From positions 9,241 to 73,240 of the forward strand of contig DQHW01000033.1 in assembly GCA_003524305.1 (NCBI GenBank): a DNA stretch of 64,000 nucleotides, read 5' to 3'. Under the pieces are notes generated by a model. It made no database searches, was not told where the DNA came from, and worked only from the letters and a program-made list of their open reading frames with translations. Every line of letters starts with the position of its first letter. The first letter of the stretch is position 1. This DNA comes from Anaerolineaceae bacterium. Lineage in GTDB: Bacteria > Chloroflexota > Anaerolineae > Anaerolineales > Anaerolineaceae. A program made the position numbers and the translations under genes. Shown here one piece after another: positions 1 through 8,783 of the stretch.

Positions 1-251
1 CCCGCGCCCAAAAAGCCGATACCCGAAATCACCTGGGCAGCCAGACGGCCTGGGTCGCCGTTGGGTACAAATGCGGTGAACTGCATGGCGATATTGATCG
101 AAATGGTCATCGCCAGGCACGAGCCAATGGCGAGAATCGTATGTGTGCGCAGCCCGGCGGGCTGATTTTGGCGTTCTCTTTCAAAGCCCACCAGCATACC
201 CAGTGCGGCTGCAATGCCCAATCTAATGATAATTTCCAATTCTGGAATCAT
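1..251 (-). CDS. mgtC: MgtC/SapB family membrane protein, N-terminal part
   Basis: The gene is cut by the window edge; only about 83 N-terminal residues are present. The start ATG is at 251-249 on the minus strand. The reading shows the family pattern in order: an RLG helix, a GFERE segment after the first membrane span, AGLRTH, a second span, then DPGRLAAQ and GIGFLGAG. MgtC/SapB proteins are inner-membrane proteins linked to growth at low magnesium and to modulation of the F-type ATPase; SapB-like members also occur in non-pathogens, so no virulence role is implied. It lies 35 bp after ribF on the same strand and may be read from the same transcript. The C-terminal cytoplasmic domain that separates MgtC from SapB is outside the window. 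Confidence 0.85.
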   Translation of the reverse strand, partial: MIPELEIIIRLGIAAALGMLVGFERERQNQPAGLRTHTILAIGSCLAMTISINIAMQFTAFVPNGDPGRLAAQVISGIGFLGA

Positions 252-286
252 ATCAACCTCAATTCAAACTTTTTTCAATTATAGCG

Positions 287-1234
287 CTAATGCATTGTTG
301 TGTTGTAAGTGTCAGAATTAAACAGTTCGCGGGTTTTATGAATATCTTTCTGAATTTGAGCCACCAGTTCTTTGGAAGACTCAAACTTAATCTCGGGGCG
401 CAGGTAATCAATGAACTCCAGCGCCAGGTCCTGGCCGTAAAGCTGCTCGTTGAGATCGAGGATGTGCGGTTCGATCCGCGGCACGGGCAGCGGATTATCA
501 AAGGTGGGGCGCACGCCGATATTGGTCACCGAGGCGTAGCTCTTGCCGTTGACCAGCGCGCGGGTAACATACACGCCGTTGCCCGGGATAAGCCTTTCGG
601 GTTGATGGTCGAGGTTGGCAGTAGGTACGCCAAGGCCGGTGCCGCGGTGTTCGCCGTGCACGACTTTGCCGCTGAGCTTGTAGGGGCGTCCGAGTTTTTG
701 GGCAGCCGGTTTGACCCGGCCTTCAAGCAGGTCCGTGCGCACCTGGCTGGAAGAGACCATGCCCTCCGCGTTGGTGATGGGTTGGGCAATCTCGAGCCTG
801 AAATCAAGCTGCGCCGCGATCTCGGTCAGCTTATGAATGCTGCCTTCGCGGTTTTTGCCGAGCGCGAAATTAGGGCCGACCATCAACCCGTGCAGACCCA
901 GATTCTCTTTCAACCCCTGCATGAATTCGAGGGCGGTCAGATTGGCGAGTTCATGGCTAAAGTTGAGCGTCAGCACCTCTTCCACGCCGAGGGCGCAGAT
1001 CAGTTCGCGCCTTTCTTCAGGGGAAGTCAATGCCCAGGCCAGCGGAGCGCGCTTGAAGAAGGTGGCTGGATGCGGCCAAAAAGTGATGACCAACGCACAT
1101 GCGTCTTCAGCGTGAGCACGTTCGACCAGACCCTTGATTAGCGACTGGTGGCCGAGATGCACGCCGTCGAATGAGCCGATGGTGAGCCATGCGTTTTTAT
1201 AAAGTGAAGCGTCGAAGGGAGCGATAAAGTCCAT
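287..1234 (-). CDS. ribF: Bifunctional riboflavin kinase/FAD synthetase RibF
   Basis: A 315-residue protein, the usual RibF length. It phosphorylates riboflavin to FMN and adenylylates FMN to FAD. The N-terminal adenylyltransferase domain shows the nucleotidyl-transferase signature SFDGVHLGHQ near residues 22-31 and TFWPHPATFF. SSSQVRTDLLEG leads into the flavokinase domain, which carries GTGLGVPTANL near residue 200 and the GVYV and SVTNIGVRPTF segments. It lies downstream of truB on the same strand, the standard order of the nusA-infB-truB-ribF cluster. A good terminator between truB and ribF suggests at least part of its transcription is independent. The start was chosen because the protein begins properly a few residues before the nucleotide-binding motif. 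Confidence 0.95.
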   Translation of the reverse strand: MDFIAPFDASLYKNAWLTIGSFDGVHLGHQSLIKGLVERAHAEDACALVITFWPHPATFFKRAPLAWALTSPEERRELICALGVEEVLTLNFSHELANLTALEFMQGLKENLGLHGLMVGPNFALGKNREGSIHKLTEIAAQLDFRLEIAQPITNAEGMVSSSQVRTDLLEGRVKPAAQKLGRPYKLSGKVVHGEHRGTGLGVPTANLDHQPERLIPGNGVYVTRALVNGKSYASVTNIGVRPTFDNPLPVPRIEPHILDLNEQLYGQDLALEFIDYLRPEIKFESSKELVAQIQKDIHKTRELFNSDTYNTTMH

Positions 1235-1259
1235 GAGCCTATTATATGAGAAAACATGA

Positions 1260-1293
1260 TTAAAAAGAAAATCCCCCCTAAAAGCGGGGGGAT
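1260..1293 (-). terminator. Intrinsic terminator after truB
   Basis: An 8-bp perfect stem, ATCCCCCC at 1271-1278 paired with GGGGGGAT at 1286-1293, has a 7-nt loop. On the minus strand it is followed by TTTTCTTTTTAA. It starts 8 bp beyond the truB stop, so it fits a Rho-independent terminator that ends most transcripts before ribF. Confidence 0.8.
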
Positions 1294-1300
1294 GAGCAGA

Positions 1301-2227
1301 CTAGGAGAAAAACACCTTTTTCGGCTGCCATTCTTTTGTGCCGTCTTCAAGTTCGTCCAGCACGAGGAGGGCCACCAGTTCGCCCTGTTCACTGACTCCG
1401 CAGGAGCGCGGGCCGGCGTCAGCAGCGGCAGGAATGCGGTGTCCGTGGCGGATGGCGTCCATTTGGGCCTGGTCCAGTTCAATGGCCGGCCAATCAGAGA
1501 GCGCTTCTGCCGCGGGGATGAGATATTGGTACCACGAGCCATCCATGAAGGCTTCGTTGAGTTTGCGAAGGGGAACCGCATCTCGCAGGGTGAAGCGTCC
1601 GTTCTTGGTGCGCCGCAGCCCGGTGAGGGTGGCGCCGCATCCCAGGCGTTCGCCCAGGTCGTTAGCCAGCGAGCGCACGTAGGTGCCAGAAGAGCAGTTG
1701 ACATCAATCACCACTTCAGGCGGCGCCCATTCGAGCAGTTCGAGGCTGTAAACATCAATGATGCGGGGAGCCAATTCGACTTCTTCACCGGCACGCGCCA
1801 TATCGTAGGCTTTCTTACCGCCGACTTTGATGGCAGAGTAGGGAGGGGGCACCTGTTCGATGCGTCCCACGAACTTCTGTAACTCGGTGTCAAATTGTTC
1901 CTCGGTGACATCCACTGGTGAGGATGATGTGGTTTTGCCGTCAGCATCAAAAGTATCGGTAGTGGTACCCAGCATGATGACAGCCTGGTAGCGTTTGTCT
2001 GAAGCAGAGACATATTCGCTCAAACGAACGGCTGGTCCAAGCAAGACGACCAAAACACCCGACGCGCGAGGATCAAGGGTGCCAGTGTGACCCGCACGGC
2101 GAATGTTGCTGCCGCGGCGAATCGCCTGGACGACATCGTGGGAAGTCATGCCGGTTGGCTTGTCTACCACTAAAACCCCCGAAATCGCATTCTTCATGTC
2201 AAACTTGTCATTCATCTCATTGCTCAT
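1301..2227 (-). CDS. truB: tRNA pseudouridine(55) synthase TruB
   Basis: A 308-residue TruB, which isomerises U55 in the T-loop of tRNAs. The catalytic motif is visible: GVLVVDKPTGMTSHDVV near residues 18-34, then RAGHTGTLDPRASGVLV, where the Asp of GTLDP is the catalytic aspartate. KRYQ, VPPPYSAIKVGGKKAYDMAR and the CSSGTYVRSLANDLG segment follow in family order. The start ATG is 2 bp after the nrnA stop, with GGAGGG inside the nrnA end as ribosome binding site, so the two genes are translationally linked. The C-terminal ~60 residues are a PUA-like region. Confidence 0.96.
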   Translation of the reverse strand: MSNEMNDKFDMKNAISGVLVVDKPTGMTSHDVVQAIRRGSNIRRAGHTGTLDPRASGVLVVLLGPAVRLSEYVSASDKRYQAVIMLGTTTDTFDADGKTTSSSPVDVTEEQFDTELQKFVGRIEQVPPPYSAIKVGGKKAYDMARAGEEVELAPRIIDVYSLELLEWAPPEVVIDVNCSSGTYVRSLANDLGERLGCGATLTGLRRTKNGRFTLRDAVPLRKLNEAFMDGSWYQYLIPAAEALSDWPAIELDQAQMDAIRHGHRIPAAADAGPRSCGVSEQGELVALLVLDELEDGTKEWQPKKVFFS

Positions 2228-2229
2228 AG

Positions 2230-3219
2230 CTACCCTCCATCTGGTGTACCCCGTAATACTCCAATGGTCTCTTCCTTTACTGTTTTAAGATAATTGGCGG
2301 TAAGTTGCAAGACCTTTTCGGTTACTACCGGTAGTGTTCCGACGCATTCAACGCCGGCTGCTGCAGGGTGACCGCCGCCACCCAAAGAATGTGCGATACC
2401 TGATATATCCAACCCAGGGCGGGCACGCCAACTTACCTTGACCAGGTCGGGTTTTTGCTCAACAAACAGAACCACAACGTCGAGCGGATCAATGCTTGAG
2501 AGTATGTTGGTCAAGTCGGCGTCATCGTTGCCCGGATAGCCCGCATTCTTGCGGTCTTCGAGGGTCAGCGTGGTCCACACCAGGCCGTCATTGCGCTCAA
2601 GTTTTTGCAGGGCATAGCCCCAATACTTGGTGGCTTCAAAGGGACGACTGATGAGTGCCTTGTTATATAGTACAGTAATATTTGCACCTTTGTCCATCAG
2701 ATCCGCGGCGATGCGCAGAGAATCTGAAGTGGTATTGGAAGTTCTGAAACCGATGGAGTCGCTGAGAATACCTGTCAAAAGCGCATTGGCGACAGGCAGA
2801 TCGACGAAAAGACCCAACTGAGGTATCACCTCTGCCAGAATGGCACAGGTGGCTACCGCATCGGGTCGGATGAGGTTAATTTTGGCGTAATTTTCGTTGG
2901 TGATGTGGTGGTCAATGCAGATATCGGCTTTGTGATCACGCAAGACGCCGCCAAGTCTGAGCAGGTCTGAGGAATCAAGCGCGATATAGAGGTCGCAATC
3001 TGGATCAAATTTTTGTTTGATCAGTTCGCTACCTTGCAGGTGTTTGAAGGTGTTTGAAACACCATCCCGCAAGACCATTTGCACCTGTTTGCCGGCAGTT
3101 TGCAGTGCCAGACCGAGTGCCAACACAGAACCAATGGCATCACCATCCGGTCGGATATGTGCGGTAATACCGATGCGGTCTGCTTGCTGAATAGCCTGGC
3201 GAATTTCTTCCAGAATCAT
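2230..3219 (-). CDS. nrnA: DHH-family phosphoesterase, NrnA-like oligoribonuclease/pAp phosphatase
   Basis: About 329 residues. NrnA enzymes degrade short oligonucleotides (nanoRNA) and dephosphorylate 3'-phosphoadenosine 5'-phosphate. Metal-ligand motifs are in order: HIRPDGDAIGS near residue 20, DSSD near 80, and DHH (IDHHITNENYA) near 105. The C-terminal DHHA1 domain ends with the GGGGHPAAAG substrate loop. The open frame extends upstream into rbfA, but the natural start is the ATG at 3219, giving MILEEIRQA, 8 bp after the rbfA stop; the upstream residues do not resemble the family. Its place between rbfA and truB is the common order in this operon. Confidence 0.92.
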   Translation of the reverse strand: MILEEIRQAIQQADRIGITAHIRPDGDAIGSVLALGLALQTAGKQVQMVLRDGVSNTFKHLQGSELIKQKFDPDCDLYIALDSSDLLRLGGVLRDHKADICIDHHITNENYAKINLIRPDAVATCAILAEVIPQLGLFVDLPVANALLTGILSDSIGFRTSNTTSDSLRIAADLMDKGANITVLYNKALISRPFEATKYWGYALQKLERNDGLVWTTLTLEDRKNAGYPGNDDADLTNILSSIDPLDVVVLFVEQKPDLVKVSWRARPGLDISGIAHSLGGGGHPAAAGVECVGTLPVVTEKVLQLTANYLKTVKEETIGVLRGTPDGG

Positions 3220-3226
3220 AGGATTT

Positions 3227-3592
3227 TTATTTTTGCTTCTTGTCATCAGCATGAATTGAGGCGATGATCTGCTCAATGCGATCGGCCTTTTCGGGTGTTA
3301 CATCCCAATGAAATCGCAGGCGTGGAAAGCTTCGAAGTTCAATTCGGTCGCTCAAGTATTTGCGGATGAATGGGGTGGCACTTTCAAGACCTTTCAAGAT
3401 TTCATCTGAACGCGTGATTCCTTCAACGGCTGAGACATAGATCTCGGCATATGAAAATTCACGGTCCACGCTAACTTCTGTGATGGTAACACCCGCGACA
3501 CGCGGGTCTCTGACCTCGCTGCGTGCAAACATCATTGACAATTCCTGTTGGAATCTGTCATTAATGCGAGTCAGTCTTAATGGAGAGGGCAT
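3227..3592 (-). CDS. rbfA: 30S ribosome-binding factor RbfA
   Basis: A 121-residue RbfA. It binds the 16S rRNA helix 1 region late in 30S assembly and is needed for 5'-end maturation and cold growth. The KH-like fold signature is visible: RLTRINDRFQQELSMMF, then DPRVAGVTITEVSVDREFSYAEIYVS, then IRKYLSDRIELRSFPRLRFHWD near residues 78-99, ending in a short helix with ADRIEQIIASIH. It is transcribed with infB upstream and nrnA downstream. Confidence 0.95.
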   Translation of the reverse strand: MPSPLRLTRINDRFQQELSMMFARSEVRDPRVAGVTITEVSVDREFSYAEIYVSAVEGITRSDEILKGLESATPFIRKYLSDRIELRSFPRLRFHWDVTPEKADRIEQIIASIHADDKKQK

Positions 3593-3621
3593 AAAATCAT
3601 CCTTCCTGACGGGTCAACCCA

Positions 3622-5409
3622 TTAACTTGTTTTTTCGATCACGTAACTTTCGAGTATGTCGCCTTCGCTAAGGTCATTATACCCTTTTAACGAAATTCCG
3701 CACTCAAAACCTTGACGAACTTCTTTGACATCGTCTTTTTCATGCTTTAGTGAAGAGATTTCGCCGTCAAATACCTTTTCGCCGTTTCGCATGACGCGGA
3801 TGCGAGTGTTGCGTCTGACTTCGCCCTGGGTAACACGGCAGCCTGCAATGGTGCCAACCTTGTTGATGGTGAAGATGGCGCGCACCTGGGCTTGACCTAC
3901 ACTTACCTCTTTGATCTCGGGCTCGAGCATGCCTTTGAGGGCTTTATCAATATCTTCGATCATACGGTAGATGATTTCGTAGAGACGGATTGATACGCCT
4001 TGTTGATCGGCAAGATTGCGGGCGGCATTATCCGCGCCAACGTTGAAGCCGAGCACAATGGCTTTTGATGCTGTGGCCAACATGACATCGCTTTCGCTGA
4101 TGCTGCCGGTTTCGGCATGGATAATGTTAATCTTGATGTCACCCTGGCTGAGTTCATTGAGTGAGTTGATGATCGGTTCGAGCGACCCTTGAACATCCGC
4201 TTTAAGGATGAGGGGGAGTTCACGTACTTCACCAGCCTGGAACTTCTCAAACAACTGCTCAAGGGTGGCCTTGGCTGCTGTCACCGTATTGCGGTTCTTT
4301 TCAGTTTGACGTTCCTGGATGACGGCACGGGCTTCTTTTTCGCTTGCAACAACCTGGAAGAGATCACCGGCAGGTGGAACGTCGCCAAATCCCAATACTT
4401 GAACTGGAGAGGCGGGACCGGCACTTCTAACTTTTTTACCGGTGTAATCAAACATAGCACGTACTTTGCCGTAAGTATCGCCGGCCAGCACGGTGTCGCC
4501 AGCTTGAAGTGTGCCGTTTTGGACCAGTAATGTAGCTGCCACACCACGAGCCTTATCGATCTGGGCTTCAATGACTGTGCCGGTTACCTTGCCTTCAGGA
4601 TTGGCAACAATTTCGATGCTGTCGCTGACCAACAAAATGGCTTCTAGTAAATCTTCGAGCCCCATCTTTTGTTTGGCAGAGACGGGGATGATCATGGTAT
4701 TGCCGCCCCATTCATCTGGAACGAGGTCCAACTCTGCCAACTGCTTTTTGACGAAATCGGGGTTGGCATCGGGACGGTCAATTTTGTTGAGGGCCACGAT
4801 GATGGGCACACGCGCCGCTTTGGCGTGGGCGATGGCTTCTTTGGTTTGAGGCATGACGCCGTCTTCAGCAGCCACGACCAGAATGACGATATCCGCACCC
4901 TGGGCGCCGCGGGCACGCATGGCAGTAAACGCCGCATGGCCCGGGGTATCCAAAAATGTGATCAGACGGTTCTTTTGAACGACCTGGTATGCGCCGATGT
5001 GCTGAGTAATGCCGCCGGCTTCTCCGCTGGCCACATTGGTTTGGCGGATGGCGTCAAGCAGTGTGGTCTTGCCGTGATCGACGTGACCCAAAATAGTGAC
5101 AACTGCAGGACGTTTGACCAGTTTCTTGGGATCTTCATCCATGATCAGGCGGCGCCATAAGGGTACTTCACTTGTATCTTCAGGTACGGCATCCTCTTGT
5201 GAGGCTTCAAGTACGGCTTCAAAACCCAGTTCAGAAGCGACGATGGCGGCAGTATCAAAATCAATCTGTTGATTGATATTGGCCATCACACCATTAGACA
5301 TGAGAATTTTGATTACCTGGATAGGACTGGCTGATGTCTTCGCTGCCAGATCGCGAACGGTGAGATTCACCGGAAATTCAATGGTCTTGCTGATATTGCT
5401 CTCGCCCAT
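3622..5409 (-). CDS. infB: Translation initiation factor IF-2
   Basis: A 595-residue IF-2, the GTPase that brings initiator tRNA to the 30S subunit and promotes subunit joining. It has a short N-terminal region (IF2_N-like, [11 protein letters not shown] near residue 14) and lacks the long charged N-terminus of the roughly 890-residue E. coli protein. The G domain shows G1 [12 protein letters not shown] near residue 107, G3 DTPGHAAF near 153 and G4 NKID near 208. Domains II, III and IV follow, ending with [17 protein letters not shown] 101-bp gap separates it from ylxR. Confidence 0.97.
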   Translation of the reverse strand: MGESNISKTIEFPVNLTVRDLAAKTSASPIQVIKILMSNGVMANINQQIDFDTAAIVASELGFEAVLEASQEDAVPEDTSEVPLWRRLIMDEDPKKLVKRPAVVTILGHVDHGKTTLLDAIRQTNVASGEAGGITQHIGAYQVVQKNRLITFLDTPGHAAFTAMRARGAQGADIVILVVAAEDGVMPQTKEAIAHAKAARVPIIVALNKIDRPDANPDFVKKQLAELDLVPDEWGGNTMIIPVSAKQKMGLEDLLEAILLVSDSIEIVANPEGKVTGTVIEAQIDKARGVAATLLVQNGTLQAGDTVLAGDTYGKVRAMFDYTGKKVRSAGPASPVQVLGFGDVPPAGDLFQVVASEKEARAVIQERQTEKNRNTVTAAKATLEQLFEKFQAGEVRELPLILKADVQGSLEPIINSLNELSQGDIKINIIHAETGSISESDVMLATASKAIVLGFNVGADNAARNLADQQGVSIRLYEIIYRMIEDIDKALKGMLEPEIKEVSVGQAQVRAIFTINKVGTIAGCRVTQGEVRRNTRIRVMRNGEKVFDGEISSLKHEKDDVKEVRQGFECGISLKGYNDLSEGDILESYVIEKTS

Positions 5410-5510
5410 AATGCACCTCCAAAAAATGTGCCCCCTTGAATGCTGCCTGTCGTGTTTAAAGGCAGATCATCCTTGCGGTACGTCTGAGCAAGTCGATTCA
5501 GATCAACCGA

Positions 5511-5852
5511 TCATGATGCCGTTCCCTCTACTTCATCAGTTTTGGTTTGGCCGTCTTGAAGGGGGGTACCTTCTGGCAGAGTAGTCATAAATTCGGCCAG
5601 CCTGGCTTTATCAGAGGCTGTTAACTCCACCTTCAAGGCGTTATTGATCGGGCCTTTTACTGCTTGCTCCCAACATGACCGGATGTTGTGCAGATAAGCG
5701 CCGCGGCCATCAGCTCTTCCCGTAGGGTCAATCGTTATGCCCTGGGGAGTGCGAACAATGCGAATCATTTCTCTTTTTGAGAGAACGCTCCGGCACCCTA
5801 TGCAGGTGCGCTGAGGCACGTGTTTAATACGTTTTTGCGCTTTTCTGGCCAC
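5511..5852 (-). CDS. ylxR: YlxR/RnpM family RNA-binding protein
   Basis: About 113 residues from a GTG start at 5852, with AGAAGGA just upstream. The frame is open further upstream into nusA (to 5900), but those residues do not match the family. Motifs are RTCIGCR near residue 17, SKREMIRIVRTPQG, and GRADGRGAYLHN. YlxR (DUF448, named RnpM in Bacillus) is a small nucleic-acid binder reported to modulate RNase P. It sits between nusA and infB, its usual place. The C-terminal ~35 residues (ending DGQTKTDEVEGTAS) extend beyond the core fold. Confidence 0.9.
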   Translation of the reverse strand: MARKAQKRIKHVPQRTCIGCRSVLSKREMIRIVRTPQGITIDPTGRADGRGAYLHNIRSCWEQAVKGPINNALKVELTASDKARLAEFMTTLPEGTPLQDGQTKTDEVEGTAS

Positions 5853-5868
5853 CAGTCCTTCTCGCTTC

Positions 5869-7767
5869 TTATTCCTCGAAATCCCAATCGCCGCCGCCAC
5901 GTTTGTGTTTCTTGGTTACCATGGTGAGGTCGCGGTCAGGATCATACGTCACAACGACGTGCTTGCTCTTCTTTTTCTTCTTCTTGTTCGGGTCGCTGGA
6001 TTCACCTTCTTCTTCATCGACGATCACAGCTGTATCCAACACCTCAGGACGCAAGGTGAAGATCTCTTCAAGTGAAATTTCTTCTTCGGGTTCTGCTTCG
6101 GTCAATTTGGCTTCAGCAGCAGTGGTTTCTTCTGCAACTGCAACTTCAGCACCTTCGACGGCAATATCCACCGGCAGTTTTTCTGCAACTGGGGTTTCAT
6201 CAACGACAGGGGTTTCTACCACAGGTTCCAAAGCCTTGAGGGCTGCGGCTTCCTGTTCGGCGACCAACTGCTCATCCAATGCGACCATCATCATTTCAAT
6301 ATTGACCATGGCGCGAGGTCCGATGCCCTGCAAGCGCAGGATGTTATCGGGTTCAATTTTCATCTGCACTGCCAGTTCACCAAGGGTGGAGAATCCGGCT
6401 TCCTGCAGGATGTAAGCTACATGTTCGGGCAGATTGCTGTCAAGAATGCTGACAGTGAAGGTTGAAGCAGGCACCAGTTTCTTGAGTTTTTCAAACTGTG
6501 TCTCTTCAGCTTTTTTCTGTTCTTCGGTCTTGGCAGTGGCTTTACGTTCAACACGATCGACGAATTTAGACATAAAGTCTAATTCTTCAGGAGCGAGCGG
6601 ACGTCCTTCTGCCTTGCGGCCAAGGTATTCTTCCATCTTCTCGACGTTTTCTTTTTCGCTGACGAGCATGGCAGCAAAAGAGCCGTCATTCTTGATCTTG
6701 AAGAGGGAATCTGAAGCTGCTTCTGGCAGACTCTTGATATCGATGCGCCAACTGGTTAGCTTGGCAGCCAGGCGGGCATTCTGTCCGTCACGGCCAATGG
6801 CCAGGCTGAGCTGATCTTCGGGGACCACGACAGTGGCTGTTTTGCCGCCGCCGACTTTTTGTTCGTTAAGGTAGACGCCACTAACTCGGGCCGGGCTGAT
6901 GGCTTTTGAGATGAAAATAGCCGGATCAGGGTTCCATTCGATGACATCAATCTTTTCGTCGTGCAATTCGCGCACGATGGCCTGGATGCGAACTCCGCGG
7001 ATGCCAACACAGGCGCCCACCGGGTCAATGCCCTGCTGGGTGGCTGAGACGGCGACTTTGGCGCGCTGACCGGGTTCACGGGCGATAGAACGAATTTCAA
7101 CGATACCGTGGAAGATTTCGGGAACTTCGTTTTCAAGCAGGCGGCGCAAGAAATTGCGATGGGTGCGAGAGAGAATGATCTGCGGTCCACGTTGGTTGTC
7201 TTTGACTTCGGCTACCAGGGCGCGTACACGGTCGTGAATGTGAAAGCGTTCACCTGGGATCATTTCTTTGCGGGGCATGCTGGCTTCGGTTTTCATTTCG
7301 AGACCAACGGTAAGGCCAGTGGCATTCACAGATTGAACCATGCCGTTGACGATCTCACCGAGTTGTTTTTCGTAGAAGAGTATCTGGGCCGCACGTTCAG
7401 CATCGCGGATGCGCTGTTGAATGACCTGGCGGGCAGTTTGTGCAGCCACACGACCGAAATCGGTGGGGGTGGTTTCAACGGTAATCAAGCCGCCAAGTTC
7501 AATCTCGGGATTGACCAAGCGGGCAACCTCAAGTGAAACTTCGGTGATGTCGTTTTCAACCGACTCCACAACCTCTTTTTCGGCATAAATGGTCACTTTG
7601 CCGGTCTCGGTATCCACGACGGCTTCAACATTTTGCTGAGCCGAAGCGTTTACAGAGCGGCGATAAGCGGATACCATGGCCGATTCGAGGGCTTTTAAGA
7701 TGATCTCTTTGGGAAGTCCCTTGTCTTCAAGTACTTCGTTGAATGCGAGGGTAAATTCGTTCTTCAT
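5869..7767 (-). CDS. nusA: Transcription termination/antitermination protein NusA
   Basis: A 632-residue NusA. The N-terminal RNA-polymerase-binding domain has FTLAFNEVLEDKGLPKE, then an S1 domain around 135-200 (GEIVNGMVQSVNATGLTV), then two KH domains (GACVGIRGVRIQAIVRELHDEKIDVIEW and LAIGRDGQNARLAAKLTSWRIDI). A helix-hairpin-helix-like region follows (ILRLQGIGPRAMVNIEMM near 490). The last ~110 residues are an acidic, low-complexity tail with a six-lysine run and an end of KRGGGDWDFEE, so the protein is longer than the ~495-residue E. coli NusA. It heads the operon; rimP, which normally precedes it, is absent from the 350 bp upstream. Confidence 0.96.
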   Translation of the reverse strand: MKNEFTLAFNEVLEDKGLPKEIILKALESAMVSAYRRSVNASAQQNVEAVVDTETGKVTIYAEKEVVESVENDITEVSLEVARLVNPEIELGGLITVETTPTDFGRVAAQTARQVIQQRIRDAERAAQILFYEKQLGEIVNGMVQSVNATGLTVGLEMKTEASMPRKEMIPGERFHIHDRVRALVAEVKDNQRGPQIILSRTHRNFLRRLLENEVPEIFHGIVEIRSIAREPGQRAKVAVSATQQGIDPVGACVGIRGVRIQAIVRELHDEKIDVIEWNPDPAIFISKAISPARVSGVYLNEQKVGGGKTATVVVPEDQLSLAIGRDGQNARLAAKLTSWRIDIKSLPEAASDSLFKIKNDGSFAAMLVSEKENVEKMEEYLGRKAEGRPLAPEELDFMSKFVDRVERKATAKTEEQKKAEETQFEKLKKLVPASTFTVSILDSNLPEHVAYILQEAGFSTLGELAVQMKIEPDNILRLQGIGPRAMVNIEMMMVALDEQLVAEQEAAALKALEPVVETPVVDETPVAEKLPVDIAVEGAEVAVAEETTAAEAKLTEAEPEEEISLEEIFTLRPEVLDTAVIVDEEEGESSDPNKKKKKKSKHVVVTYDPDRDLTMVTKKHKRGGGDWDFEE

Positions 7768-7816
7768 GCTTTTTTTCTCCGCCTGTTAGGGTTACTTATT
7801 TATGTGAAATAATAAG

Positions 7817-7839
7817 AAAAGTGGGGGTTACCCACTTTT
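7817..7839 (-). promoter_or_regulatory. Perfect hairpin in the nusA leader
   Basis: A 9-bp perfect inverted repeat, AAAAGTGGG with CCCACTTTT, has a 5-nt loop about 50 bp upstream of the nusA start. On the minus strand the T-rich right arm is followed by CTTATTATTTC, so it could act as an attenuator or terminator in the leader. NusA operons are often autoregulated at termination in the leader, but function here is inference. Confidence 0.5.
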
Positions 7840-7954
7840 CGGTGTTGAAATCTCCTTGACTTACTAACCACTAATTATTTTACCATAATGTCAAGGCGCA
7901 TGCAAGGAAAATTGTCTCGAAACAGACATGAAGAAATATTGTTTCTAAAAAAAA

Positions 7955-8106
7955 TCTCTCGCACACTTGCCCAGGCTGCAAGTGCCAGGGAAGCCGCAAC
8001 CCCACTCGCTGCGCTCGGGGGCGCAACAACCGCGAGATCGCAAAGAAGATCATCTTTTTTCAAAACCATTCTCTCGCACACTTGCACTAACAGCAAGTGC
8101 CAGGGA
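7955..8106. repeat. Two 37-nt stem-loop repeats with different loops
   Basis: Copies lie at 7955-7991 and 8070-8106, 115 bp apart, in the nusA/glutathione peroxidase gap. The 16-nt left part (TCTCTCGCACACTTGC) and the 14-nt right part (GCAAGTGCCAGGGA) are identical in both. The central 7 nt differ at five positions (CCAGGCT versus ACTAACA). CACTTGC pairs with GCAAGTG in each, so both can form a 7-bp stem with a 7-nt loop. The DNA between them is GC-rich with a small CGCTGCG palindrome. No gene is seen in the rest of 7768-8117. Confidence 0.75.
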
Positions 8107-8117
8107 GTGCCAGGGGG

Positions 8118-8612
8118 TCAAGACACATCTTTTTCTTTCAATAATGCCTCAACGAAAGGTGCCATTTCTTCGGGATTGGTATTTGGCTCAAAGCGTTTGA
8201 AAATGCTGCCATCTTTGGCAATCAGGAATTTGGTGAAATTCCATTTGATCTGACTGCCTAAACGCGTACCTTTTTGCGATCGCAAGTATTTATACAGGGG
8301 GTGGGAGTCTTTTCCGTTTACGTTGATTTTTGACAGAACGGGGAAGGTAAGCCCAAAATTCATCTGACAGAATTCTTGAATTTCTTCGTTGGTGCCGCTT
8401 TCTTGCCCGGCAAACTGGTTGCATGGAAATGCCAGAATCTCCAATCCTTTGTCGTGCCAGGCTTCGTAAAGTGACTGAAGCTCTTTATATTGAGGAGTGA
8501 ACCCGCATTTGCTGGCGGTGTTAACGATGATCATTACATTGTTCTTGTACTGTGACAAAGCAACGGATTTGCCTTGTGCGTCTTCGACTGTGAAATCATA
8601 AATTGTAGTCAT
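8118..8612 (-). CDS. Glutathione peroxidase family peroxidase (Cys type)
   Basis: A 164-residue thioredoxin-fold peroxidase, the usual length. The peroxidatic residue is Cys36 in NTASKCGFTPQY, where animal enzymes carry selenocysteine. The catalytic Gln is in FPCNQFAGQE near residue 80, and the Trp of IKWNFTKFLI completes the active site. Bacterial and plant members of this type normally use thioredoxin rather than glutathione to reduce hydroperoxides, so the name is conventional. No signal peptide is present; the protein should be cytoplasmic. It is a single-gene unit facing away from the GH13 gene. Confidence 0.93.
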   Translation of the reverse strand: MTTIYDFTVEDAQGKSVALSQYKNNVMIIVNTASKCGFTPQYKELQSLYEAWHDKGLEILAFPCNQFAGQESGTNEEIQEFCQMNFGLTFPVLSKINVNGKDSHPLYKYLRSQKGTRLGSQIKWNFTKFLIAKDGSIFKRFEPNTNPEEMAPFVEALLKEKDVS

Positions 8613-8783
8613 TTTTTCTTCTTTCTATTAATAATTTATACCCCAATTTGATTAATAAAGCATTGGAATTGAGTAAAACCAATTGTTTTGTACAACCTTT
8701 TTTGATTTGGCAATAAGATTGATAAGGTGCAATCTCAGGATTAATGCTTATAATTACTCAACTAAGTTTCGATGAGGATAAAC

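Noticed and set aside
290..1141. 283-codon frame on the plus strand opposite ribF
   Set aside because: It lies wholly antisense to a clear RibF with complete motifs and has no family motif of its own.
5903..6415. Serine-rich 170-codon frame antisense to nusA
   Set aside because: It is the complement of the acidic/lysine-rich NusA tail; composition explains it.
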